In this document: piece after piece, positions 43,534 to 51,243 of the stretch
How positions within the stretch are numbered: the stretch's first letter is position 1
How the letters are laid out: each line of letters opens with the position of its first letter
From: Pseudomonadales bacterium
Lineage (GTDB): Bacteria; Pseudomonadota; Gammaproteobacteria; Pseudomonadales; UBA5518
Length of the DNA: 64,000 nt
NCBI GenBank assembly: GCA_024234165.1
Contig: JACKOP010000002.1
Coordinates: forward strand, 434,001-498,000
Reading direction: 5' to 3'
Position numbers and translations under genes: made by a program
The notes under the pieces: model-generated
Seen by the model: the letters and a program-made list of their open reading frames with translations, nothing else
The model's database searches: none
What the model was told of the DNA's origin: nothing

Positions 43534-45891
43534 CTAGCGGCGCGGCGCAGCCAGAGTCTGCTTCACTTCGATCCGGTCGATCTCCCCGGTGAACGCGTTG
43601 CTGCCCGGATAGTCGACCACGGTTGCTCCGGTGTCGCGACCGGTATCGAAGGTCTCTCCCAGACCGGCCGTCATGATCGCCGTATGTTCGATGACGCCTT
43701 CGGCAACCTGCTTGCCGTCGACGCTGATCGTGAGCGTACCGCCCTCGCCTACCTTGCCGTGCGGGGTGAACGCATAACCCAGCTTCACCCGGCCAGGGGG
43801 CAGCGCCGTGTCCGCCGCGACGCGATAGACGTGCCGGGGTTGCTGCGAATACGCGTGCACCACGACCGGCCTGCCGGCCTCGAAGTGGAAGCTCCAGCCG
43901 CCGAAGCGGCTGCCGATCGCAGCCAGCACCCCGTCGAGCCCTGCCGCCGGAACGACGACGTCGGCCTCGACCGAGAACGGAAACACGCCAAGCATCGGAG
44001 CACGCGACGCCGGGGCGCTGATCCCGCCGCCCCAGTACACATAGCTCGGCCGCGGCACGTCTTCCGGGCGCATGCTGCCGATGGAGCGCGTTCCGCCCTG
44101 GGTGTCATCCAGGGGGAACACGTGGTTGCGCTCCGCCTCCGCCTCCCACAGCGCCTTCAGCTCGGCGAGTTTCGCCGGGTTGCTGGCGGCGATGTTGCGC
44201 GCCTGCGCATAGTCCCGGTCGAGGTTGTAGAGCTCCCACTGGTAATCGGCGGGCGAAATACCCGAGCTGCCGAGCCCCCACGGCAGGCGTGCCGGCGTCG
44301 TGCTCGCCATCCAGCCGTCGTGGTAGATCGCGCGGTTGGCCAGCATCTCGAAATACTGCGTCGTGTGCCGTTCGGGTGCCTTCGCATCGCCGAAGCTGTA
44401 GCGGAAGCTGGTGCCATCGATACGCTGCTGCTCGATGCCGTTCACCGTCGCCGGTGGCTCGATGCCGATCACTTCGTACAGGGTGGGAGCAATGTCGATC
44501 ACGTGCGTGAACTGGCTGCGGATGCCGCCCTTGTCGCCGATCCCGCTGGGCCAGGACACCACGAAGCCATTGCGCGTGCCTCCCAGATGCGAACCGACCT
44601 GCTTGGTCCACTGGAACGGCGTATCCATCGCCCAGCCCCAGCCCACCGGGTAAAGCTGGTAGGTGTTCGGGCCTCCCATTTGATCGAGCATCGAAAGCTT
44701 GTACTGCAGGTCCTCGGGCACGCGGTTTGCGATACGCCCGAGCTCGTTCATGGTGCCATCGGGTTCGCCCTCCGGACTCGAACCGTTGTCACCTTCGATG
44801 AACAGGACCAGCGTGTTTTCACGCACCCCGGTACGGTCGAGCTCATCGAGCAGACGACCGAACTGATGGTCCTGGTAGGCAAGCATCGCCGCGAACACTT
44901 CCATCATGCGCGCATAGACCCGGCGTTCGTCGGCACTCAGCGCATCCCAGGCCGGAATCGCCGTGGGCCGCGGAGTAAGCCCCGTATCGCGCGGCACCAC
45001 ACGAAGTTCCTTCTGACGCTTCAGGATGGGGGCACGGATCGCGTCCCAGCCCATGTCGAACTTGCCCCTGAACTTCGCAATCCATTCGGCGGGTACCTGG
45101 TGCGGGGAGTGGTTGGTGCCAAGGGCCGCATACATCAGGAACGGCTTGTCGGGAGCAACCGCAATATGGTTGTGCAGCCAGTCGATCGCATCGTCGATCA
45201 GGAACTTGTCGAGGGTCGCGTCCTGGCCGATCGTGTCCGGCGTCTCCACGCGCTGGATGCCGCGGAACAGGCGTGGATGCCACTGGTTGGTATCACCGCC
45301 GAGGAAACCGTAGAAATATTCGAAACCGAGTCCGGTGGGCCAGTGATCGAATGGACCCGCCGCCGAAAGCTGGCCATTCGGCGTGTTGTGGTGCTTGCCG
45401 AACATCGCGGTGTTGTAGCCGTGCTGGCGCAGCACCTCGGCAATCGTCGCCGCCGAGCGCGGAATGTCCCCCGTGTAGCCCGGAAAGCCGCTGCCGGTAT
45501 CGGTGACGATGCCGCTGCCGACGGCATGGTGGTTGCGGCCGGTGAGCAGCGCGGCACGCGTCGGCGAACACATCGCCGTCGTGTGGAAACGGTTATAGCT
45601 GAGACCCTCCCTGGCCAGACGATCCAGGCTCGGGGTGGGAACGGGGCCACCGAAGGTACTGCTGGCGCCAAACCCCGTATCGTCCGTCAGCACGATCAGG
45701 ATGTTCGGCGCACCGGCAGGCGCCCTTGTGGCAGGAGCAAAGAAGGGTTTCGACGTTGCGAGTGTCTGGCCGGCCACGCCTGCGAACGGTGCGTCGGGGC
45801 GTGGCAACTGCGCTGCGCTCTCGGCTGCGATCAGCCCGGCTGGTGCCAGGAGCACGAGCAGCAGGGCTGCAAGCATTTTCCTGTGGATCAT
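43534..45891 (-). CDS. Secreted arylsulfatase
   Basis: A 785-residue type I sulfatase with signal peptide (MIHRKMLAALLLVLLAPAGL). The sulfatase motif C-x-P-x-R is AMCSPTRAALLTGRN; Cys108 must be changed to formylglycine for activity. Metal-binding aspartates are in LIVLTDDTGFG, and the second signature is near FGKHHNTPNG. A C-terminal beta domain of about 180 residues follows. No formylglycine-generating enzyme is encoded in the window. It hydrolyses an aryl or alkyl sulfate in the periplasm. Confidence 0.93.
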   Translation of the reverse strand: MIHRKMLAALLLVLLAPAGLIAAESAAQLPRPDAPFAGVAGQTLATSKPFFAPATRAPAGAPNILIVLTDDTGFGASSTFGGPVPTPSLDRLAREGLSYNRFHTTAMCSPTRAALLTGRNHHAVGSGIVTDTGSGFPGYTGDIPRSAATIAEVLRQHGYNTAMFGKHHNTPNGQLSAAGPFDHWPTGLGFEYFYGFLGGDTNQWHPRLFRGIQRVETPDTIGQDATLDKFLIDDAIDWLHNHIAVAPDKPFLMYAALGTNHSPHQVPAEWIAKFRGKFDMGWDAIRAPILKRQKELRVVPRDTGLTPRPTAIPAWDALSADERRVYARMMEVFAAMLAYQDHQFGRLLDELDRTGVRENTLVLFIEGDNGSSPEGEPDGTMNELGRIANRVPEDLQYKLSMLDQMGGPNTYQLYPVGWGWAMDTPFQWTKQVGSHLGGTRNGFVVSWPSGIGDKGGIRSQFTHVIDIAPTLYEVIGIEPPATVNGIEQQRIDGTSFRYSFGDAKAPERHTTQYFEMLANRAIYHDGWMASTTPARLPWGLGSSGISPADYQWELYNLDRDYAQARNIAASNPAKLAELKALWEAEAERNHVFPLDDTQGGTRSIGSMRPEDVPRPSYVYWGGGISAPASRAPMLGVFPFSVEADVVVPAAGLDGVLAAIGSRFGGWSFHFEAGRPVVVHAYSQQPRHVYRVAADTALPPGRVKLGYAFTPHGKVGEGGTLTISVDGKQVAEGVIEHTAIMTAGLGETFDTGRDTGATVVDYPGSNAFTGEIDRIEVKQTLAAPRR

Positions 45892-46000
45892 GTGGTGTTA
45901 CCCCCTTGCTTCGGGACGATTCACACGGCGCCCCCGTTGCGGGGATGAGCCGCACTATCCTGCAGCCACGCCGGCTTGGCAAGGCTGGCTGTGGCACAGC

Positions 46001-46043
46001 TGTCGCAAAAGCCTCTCGTGCATCGACACGACCGGCGCGTGGC
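46001..46043 (+). repeat. Dispersed intergenic repeat, copy C (partial)
   Basis: Leading half of the dispersed family: TGTCGCAAAAGCCTCTCG, then GCATCGACACGACCGGCGCG and TGGC. It fills the gap between the sulfatase start and the end of the lipase-like gene and reaches that gene's stop codon. Confidence 0.75.
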
Positions 46044-47555
46044 CTACTCGTCCACCTCGACCGCCTCGCCGGGCTTCTGGTTCTTGAAGCTCTGGCGCTT
46101 CAGCTCGCCGTCGAGCTCGAAGACACCACGGCGCACGACACGGCGCAACACCACATCCACCATGGTCGTCTCGTGGGGACGCAGCAGGAGCTCCAGCCGG
46201 TCCACGGCCGCCTTCAGTTGCGCCGGCAGGTGATGCACGAACGGACCCATCACAACCGGCTTGAGCTGCAGCCCGAGGCTGCCGGCGCCGGGCAACGCGG
46301 CGCGACGCTCCTTGCCAGCCTCGTCGATCACGGCCGCCGCACCGTGCATGACCGCATGGTTGAAGAACAGGGTCAGCGTGCCGGAGTGACGCCGGTTGCG
46401 CTGGCGATCGGCCAGGAAGCCCTGCGGCAGATGGTTGGGGTTGTCGTCGGCGCCGGCGGTCAGTACCAGATCGAACTCCGGCACGCGCTCGCCGGCATCG
46501 TCCAGCACGCGCATGATCACCATCGAGTGCGGATCGTGGAAGTAGCCACGCTCCTGCAGGAACAAGCCGCGCTCGCACTCGTAGCGCTCGTCGGCCTGCG
46601 TGCGCGCCGTCGTGGCGGCAAATGCCTGTGCCAGCGCCGCATAACTCGCCGCGTCACGCACGCGCAGGCACTGGAGGATGGCGTCCACGGTGACGTGATC
46701 CCTGCCGTCGTTCCTGACGCTGCGCAGGATGCCCATGTTCTTGCCCGAATGCGCAAGCCCGGGCAGCAGCCCGAACGGCACGGCAGGGGAGCGCCGGGCC
46801 TGCACGCGCAACAGCCTGGACATCGCCTTCGACGAGCGGCCACCACCGCCCGAGGCGGGTCTTTCCTGCACGAGTTTCACGTAGCTCGTGTTGAGGTTGG
46901 CGGCAGCGGCACGGACCACACCATCGGAGCCGATCTCGCCGGTATAGGCATTCACGTGATCGTAGAACTTGCGGTCGATGCTCTGGCCGGTGAGCACGAA
47001 CGGAAACACGCGGTCTTCCCTGCCGATCGCGTCGGCGTAGTCGAACCAGTTCAGGTTCAGCTCCCAGGCCTCCGGGCTGCCGAGTTCCAGCCAGTCCAGC
47101 ACGGCGGCTCCCGGCTCCACGCCCTCGAACCAGGATTTCAGCCGACCCACCCTTGCCTTGCCGAGCTGCGCCAGCGCCGAACCGAAATTGGCCGGCGCCA
47201 GCATGATCAGGTGACTCATCGGACAACTGCCCGAGCGACCCGACTGCACGTAGTAGTGATCCCACCAATGGCGCACCACCGGTCCGCCGGTGGAATGCGT
47301 GATCGCAATGAATCGCTGTCCGGCCTCGATCAGCGTGCCGAGCTCACGTCGGATCGCGTCCTCGAAGGCCCGTGCGATATCGGCCACGCGCACTTCGTCG
47401 TGAAAGCTGATGTAGCGGCCGAGGTAGAGATGGCGCACGTCGAGCGCGAGCGCCGGATCGCGGGTCGCCTCCGCGACGAGGCGCTCCGGAAGCTCGCCGT
47501 AGGTGTCCGTGTGAGTAACGCTCCAGCCATGGACGAACAACACCAGTCTCGACAT
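46044..47555 (-). CDS. Alpha/beta-hydrolase, lipase/phospholipase-like
   Basis: A 503-residue protein with an N-terminal alpha/beta-hydrolase domain: oxyanion segment LVLFVHGWSVTHTDTYGE and nucleophile elbow ITHSTGGPVVRHWWD (Ser in HSTGG), as in triacylglycerol lipases and phospholipases. The C-terminal third is beta-rich and may bind lipid or membrane. No signal peptide is seen. The ATG at 47555 has AGGAG eight bases upstream; an ATG two codons earlier is too close to it. Substrate unknown. Confidence 0.8.
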   Translation of the reverse strand: MSRLVLFVHGWSVTHTDTYGELPERLVAEATRDPALALDVRHLYLGRYISFHDEVRVADIARAFEDAIRRELGTLIEAGQRFIAITHSTGGPVVRHWWDHYYVQSGRSGSCPMSHLIMLAPANFGSALAQLGKARVGRLKSWFEGVEPGAAVLDWLELGSPEAWELNLNWFDYADAIGREDRVFPFVLTGQSIDRKFYDHVNAYTGEIGSDGVVRAAAANLNTSYVKLVQERPASGGGGRSSKAMSRLLRVQARRSPAVPFGLLPGLAHSGKNMGILRSVRNDGRDHVTVDAILQCLRVRDAASYAALAQAFAATTARTQADERYECERGLFLQERGYFHDPHSMVIMRVLDDAGERVPEFDLVLTAGADDNPNHLPQGFLADRQRNRRHSGTLTLFFNHAVMHGAAAVIDEAGKERRAALPGAGSLGLQLKPVVMGPFVHHLPAQLKAAVDRLELLLRPHETTMVDVVLRRVVRRGVFELDGELKRQSFKNQKPGEAVEVDE

Positions 47556-47717
47556 CGCCATGTTCTCCTTGCTGTCTGATCCGATCATCCGCAGCGGCAG
47601 GAACGGGAATCGCGTGACGGACACCACCCTGCCGGAAGGCTACGCGGGCCACGATACGGTTTCAATCGATGTTCTGTGATACCGTTCCGCGACCTCGACC
47701 AAGGTCGATGACCGAAC

Positions 47718-48497
47718 GTGACCGGCGTCCCTGTACTCGACCTTCTGTTCCTCTCACTGGCTGCGGTCGCCGCGGGATTCGTCAATGCACTCGCGGGTGG
47801 CGGCACGCTGATCGTCTTTCCCGCGCTGATCGCAGCGGGGCTGCCGCCGATCGTCGCGAACGTGAGCAGCACGCTCGCGCTCTCGCCGGGCTACCTGAGC
47901 GCAACGCTTGCACAACGACGCGACCTCGAGGGTCAGGGTCGGCGGCTCGCACTGCTGCTGCCGATCGCGACCCTCGGTGGCGCCGGTGGCGCCCAACTCC
48001 TGCTGCACGGCAGCGATGCCACCTTCAACACCGTCGTACCCTGGCTGATCCTGCTGTCCTGCGCGCTGATAGGCGTGCAGAACCCGTTGCGGGCGTGGAT
48101 CACCGGGCGTCGGCATGCCGCAGGCCTCGGTCGCAGCACCTCGATTCCTCTGCTCGTGCTGCCGCTCGCTGCGGGAGCGGTGTACGGCGGGTACTTCGGC
48201 GCCGCGTCGAGCGTGGTGCTGCTTGCGGTGCTGGGCCTTTCGCTGGACGACAGCCTCACGCGGCTCAACGCGCTGAAGCAGGCGCTGTCGTTCGTCGTCA
48301 GCGTTGCCGCCGCAGGAACCTACGCACTCACGGTACCGCTCGACTGGACCCCGATCGCCGTCATGGCGATCGGGGCTCTGGCTGGAGGCATGCTCGGCGG
48401 CAGGCTTGCCGGCCGCGTATCGCCCGCCGTGTTGCGTGTGGTCGTGGTGACGCTCGGCATCGTCATCGCCGTGCTCTACATGTGGCGCTATCGCTGA
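47718..48497 (+). CDS. TauE/SafE-family sulfite/anion exporter permease
   Basis: A 259-residue membrane protein with about eight hydrophobic helices (for example LDLLFLSLAAVAAGFVNALA, IPLLVLPLAAGAVYGGYFGA). It belongs to the TSUP (TauE/SafE) family that moves sulfite, sulfonates or related anions across the inner membrane. The start is a GTG at 47718. It lies 160 bp from the lipase-like gene, divergent, and about 1.8 kb from the arylsulfatase, so sulfur anion export is a reasonable but unproved role. Confidence 0.9.
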   Translation: MTGVPVLDLLFLSLAAVAAGFVNALAGGGTLIVFPALIAAGLPPIVANVSSTLALSPGYLSATLAQRRDLEGQGRRLALLLPIATLGGAGGAQLLLHGSDATFNTVVPWLILLSCALIGVQNPLRAWITGRRHAAGLGRSTSIPLLVLPLAAGAVYGGYFGAASSVVLLAVLGLSLDDSLTRLNALKQALSFVVSVAAAGTYALTVPLDWTPIAVMAIGALAGGMLGGRLAGRVSPAVLRVVVVTLGIVIAVLYMWRYR

Positions 48498-48535
48498 CGC
48501 CGGGACCGGCGTTGCGATCGATAGGCGCCGAATCA

Positions 48536-48552
48536 GGCACCAAGCCGGTGCA
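48536..48552 (+). promoter_or_regulatory. NtrC binding site 1 upstream of glnA
   Basis: GGCACCAAGCCGGTGCA fits the NtrC consensus GCAC-N7-GTGC with a near-perfect dyad. Its centre is about 167 bp upstream of the predicted glnA transcription start and 32 bp (three helical turns) from the second site. Confidence 0.75.
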
Positions 48553-48567
48553 TCCGCGTGCCGGCCA

Positions 48568-48584
48568 TGCCCCTCTGCGGTGCG
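48568..48584 (+). promoter_or_regulatory. NtrC binding site 2 upstream of glnA
   Basis: TGCCCCTCTGCGGTGCG fits GCAC-N7-GTGC with one mismatch in the left half. The 32-bp centre-to-centre spacing from site 1 equals that of the paired enhancer sites of E. coli glnA. It is weaker than site 1. Confidence 0.55.
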
Positions 48585-48643
48585 CCCGGATGCCGGATCG
48601 ATCGCTCTGCCGTACGCGCAGAAGGCAGCCTCACCTGCAAAAA

Positions 48644-48690
48644 GTGTCGCAAAAGCATCTCGCGCATTGACATGACCGACGCGTGGCACG
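48644..48690 (+). repeat. Dispersed intergenic repeat, copy D (overlaps glnA promoter)
   Basis: Leading half of the dispersed family: GTGTCGCAAAAGCATCTCGC, GCATTGACATGACC, GACGCGTGGCACG. The last bases of the repeat are also the -24 element of the sigma-54 promoter for glnA. Confidence 0.78.
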
Positions 48691-48699
48691 GCGTTTGCT
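48684..48699 (+). promoter_or_regulatory. Sigma-54 promoter of glnA
   Basis: TGGCACG-GCGT-TTGCT matches the RpoN consensus exactly, with GG and GC separated by 10 bases. The predicted start of transcription is near 48,710, giving a leader of about 73 bases before the glnA ATG. Paired NtrC sites lie upstream. Confidence 0.9.
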
Positions 48700-48782
48700 G
48701 ACCTGCCGGTGACAACGCTCACGATTGTCCGTGAGTTCGAACGGCAGCTTCCCATCCACGCCTTGCCTTGCAGGAGAAAGAC

Positions 48783-50204
48783 ATGTCCAGGCAGACGCTC
48801 CAACTGATCAATGACCACGACGCCAAATGGGTCGACATACGTTTCACCGACACCCGCGGCAAGGAACAGCACGTGACGTTCCCGGCATCGGCCATCGGCG
48901 AGGACACTTTCGAGACCGGTGTGATGTTCGACGGCTCGTCGATTGCCGGATGGAAGGGCATCGAAGCCTCGGACATGATCCTGCTGCCGCAGGATGAGAC
49001 CTCGTACCTCGATCCGTTCTACGAGAACCCCACCGTCGTCGTGACCTGCAACATCATCGAGCCGACGACGATGCAGACCTACGAGCGCGACCCGCGCTCC
49101 ATTGCGACCCGCGCCGAAGCCTATCTGCGCTCCTGCGGCATCGCCGACACCTGCTACGTCGGACCGGAGCCGGAGTTCTTCGTTTTCGACGGCGTCAAAT
49201 GGCGCTCCGAGATGGGTGGTCAATCCTATTCCATCCACTCGGCAGAAGCCGCCTGGGACACCAACAGCGACCAGGCCGGCGAATGGGCCTCGCCGGGTCA
49301 CGGCGGCCACCGCCCGACGGTCAAGGGCGGTTATTTCCCGGTTCCACCGGTCGACTCGTTGCACGAGATCCGTGCCGAGATGTGCAACACCCTGCAGGCG
49401 ATCGGACTCGAGGTCGAACTGCATCACCACGAAGTGGCGAATGCCGGCCAGTGCGAGATCGGTGTGAAATTCAACACGCTGACGCGCAAGGCCGACGAAA
49501 TCCAGCAGCTCAAGTACGTCGTGCACAACGTTGCCGCCGCCTATGGCAAGACGGCGACCTTCATGCCGAAGCCCCTGGTCGGCGACAACGGTTCCGGCAT
49601 GCACTGCCACTTCTCGCTGTGGAAGGAAGGCAAGAACCTGTTCGCCGGCGACGGCTACGCGGGTCTGTCCGAAACCGCCCTGTACTTCATCGGCGGTATC
49701 ATCAGGCACGCCAAGGCACTGAATGCGTTCACCAACCCGACCACCAACAGCTACAAGCGACTGGTCCCCGGCTACGAAGCGCCCGTCATGCTCGCGTACT
49801 CCTCGCGCAACCGCTCGGCGGCGATCCGCATTCCGTACACCACCAGCCCGAAGGCCCGCCGCATCGAGGCACGCTTCCCGGATCCGGGCGCGAACCCGTA
49901 CCTCGCGTTCGCCGCGCTGATGATGGCGGGCATCGACGGCATCCAGAACAGGCAGCACCCCGGTGAACCGGCCTCGAAGGATCTGTACCACCTGCCGCCG
50001 GAAGAAGCGGTCAATATTCCGACCATCTGCCACTCGCTGGAAATGGCGATCAACGAACTCCGCAAGGATCACGCGTTCCTGACCAGGGGCAACGTATTCA
50101 CCCCGGAAATGATCGAAGCCTACATCGAGCTCAAGATGAACGACGTGCAGCGCCTGCGCATGACGCCACATCCGGTCGAGTTCGAGATGTACTACAGCTG
50201 CTGA
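48783..50204 (+). CDS. glnA: Glutamine synthetase, type I
   Basis: A 473-residue GSI, the dodecameric enzyme that makes glutamine from glutamate, ammonia and ATP. Marks: VMFDGSSIAGWKGIEASDM, NAGQCEIGVKFNTL, GMHCHFSLWKEGKNLF and the adenylylation tyrosine in SKDLYHLPPEEA (about Tyr402), so activity should be tuned by GlnE. ATG at 48783 with AGGAG at 48772-48776. The gene stands alone, read from a sigma-54 promoter with NtrC sites, and ends in a hairpin terminator. Confidence 0.97.
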   Translation: MSRQTLQLINDHDAKWVDIRFTDTRGKEQHVTFPASAIGEDTFETGVMFDGSSIAGWKGIEASDMILLPQDETSYLDPFYENPTVVVTCNIIEPTTMQTYERDPRSIATRAEAYLRSCGIADTCYVGPEPEFFVFDGVKWRSEMGGQSYSIHSAEAAWDTNSDQAGEWASPGHGGHRPTVKGGYFPVPPVDSLHEIRAEMCNTLQAIGLEVELHHHEVANAGQCEIGVKFNTLTRKADEIQQLKYVVHNVAAAYGKTATFMPKPLVGDNGSGMHCHFSLWKEGKNLFAGDGYAGLSETALYFIGGIIRHAKALNAFTNPTTNSYKRLVPGYEAPVMLAYSSRNRSAAIRIPYTTSPKARRIEARFPDPGANPYLAFAALMMAGIDGIQNRQHPGEPASKDLYHLPPEEAVNIPTICHSLEMAINELRKDHAFLTRGNVFTPEMIEAYIELKMNDVQRLRMTPHPVEFEMYYSC

Positions 50205-50230
50205 GCCGGTGCCGCACGGCATCCACCCGC

Positions 50231-50258
50231 AAGGCCGCCCTCGCACCGGGGCGGCCTT
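50231..50258 (+). terminator. Hairpin terminator after glnA
   Basis: A perfect 10-bp stem (AAGGCCGCCC and its complement) with an 8-base loop, starting 27 bp after the glnA stop. Only two T residues follow, so it is not a classic intrinsic terminator, but stem strength and position fit. A repeat copy follows at once. Confidence 0.7.
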
Positions 50259-50274
50259 CGCGTCTTCAGAGCCC

Positions 50275-50383
50275 GTCGCAAGAGCCCTTCGCGCTGTCAT
50301 GACCAGCGCGTGAGACAACACCTTCGCACCGGTGGGACGCCGTAAACACATCCCTGCAGGCTCGAGTGCTGCGGCGCACGCGG
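50275..50383 (+). repeat. Dispersed intergenic repeat, copy E
   Basis: This copy has both motifs of the family: GTCGCAAGAGCCCTTCGCGC with TCATGACCAGCGCGTGAGAC, then ACCTTCGCACCGGTGGGACG and CCGTAAACACATCCCTGCAG. The second motif matches copy B in reverse orientation over about 70 bases. It sits between the convergent glnA and dapF genes. Confidence 0.8.
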
Positions 50384-50400
50384 CGGGAAGTCCCCGCCTG

Positions 50401-51243
50401 TCATGGCCACACCCACAGGCCCTCGTAGACGCGCGTCGCCGGTCCTTCCATCAGCACCGGAGCGCCCTCGTCACGCCATTCGATCAACAACTCGCCGCCG
50501 GGCAGACCCACACGCACCTGCGCATCCAGCAGACCAAGCCGCCGCCCCGCCACCACCGCAGCGCAGGCACCGCTGCCACAGGCAAGGGTTTCTCCGGCAC
50601 CGCGCTCGAACACCCGCAGCTTCACGCGCTCACGCGACAGCACCTGCACAAAGCCGATATTGGCCCGGAGCGGAAAACGCGGATGTGACTCAAGGCGCGG
50701 CCCAAGCGTACCCACGGGCGCCGTATCGATCGCATCGACGAACAGCACGGCATGCGGATTACCCATATTGACGACAGCCAACTCGTGCGGCTCACCGTCC
50801 ACCTCGACCAGGTGCAGCGCCCGTGGCGCGTCAGCCACGAACGGAATTTCATCCGGCAGGAACTTCGGCACCCCCATGTTCACAACGACACGATCCGCCG
50901 GCGTGATGCGCAGTTCGATCACCCCTGCGCTGGTTTTCACCCGGATGAGATCCTTGCGGGTCAGTCCCCGCTGACGCACGAAGCGGGCAAGGCAACGGGC
51001 ACCGTTGCCGCACTGCCCGGCCTCCGATCCATCGGCATTGAAGATCCGGTAATGGAAATCCGCATCCGGATCACGCGCCCGCTCGACCATCAGCAACTGG
51101 TCGAAGCCCACACCGAAATGACGGTCCGCCATCAAGCGGATCTGTGCACTGCTCAGGTGCACTGGCCGCCGCGTCGCATCGATCACCACAAAATCATTGC
51201 CGATGCCGTGCATCTTCGTGAATGACAGAGGGCGCGGGTTCAT
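50401..51243 (-). CDS. dapF: Diaminopimelate epimerase
   Basis: A 280-residue DapF, which turns LL-diaminopimelate into the meso form for lysine and peptidoglycan. The two catalytic cysteines are present: Cys78 (GQCGNGARC) and Cys222 (TLACGSGAC). It begins FTKMHGIGNDFVVIDA as in the family. Its start overlaps the stop of the fused lysA-nadE gene by 4 bp, so it is the last gene of the gltB operon. Confidence 0.96.
   Translation of the reverse strand: MNPRPLSFTKMHGIGNDFVVIDATRRPVHLSSAQIRLMADRHFGVGFDQLLMVERARDPDADFHYRIFNADGSEAGQCGNGARCLARFVRQRGLTRKDLIRVKTSAGVIELRITPADRVVVNMGVPKFLPDEIPFVADAPRALHLVEVDGEPHELAVVNMGNPHAVLFVDAIDTAPVGTLGPRLESHPRFPLRANIGFVQVLSRERVKLRVFERGAGETLACGSGACAAVVAGRRLGLLDAQVRVGLPGGELLIEWRDEGAPVLMEGPATRVYEGLWVWP

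Noticed and set aside
47754..50351. A 2.6-kb minus-strand open frame opposite the TauE/SafE and glnA genes
   Set aside because: It crosses two real genes, a promoter and repeats D and E. Its first residues come from repeat E. It is a by-product of codon bias.
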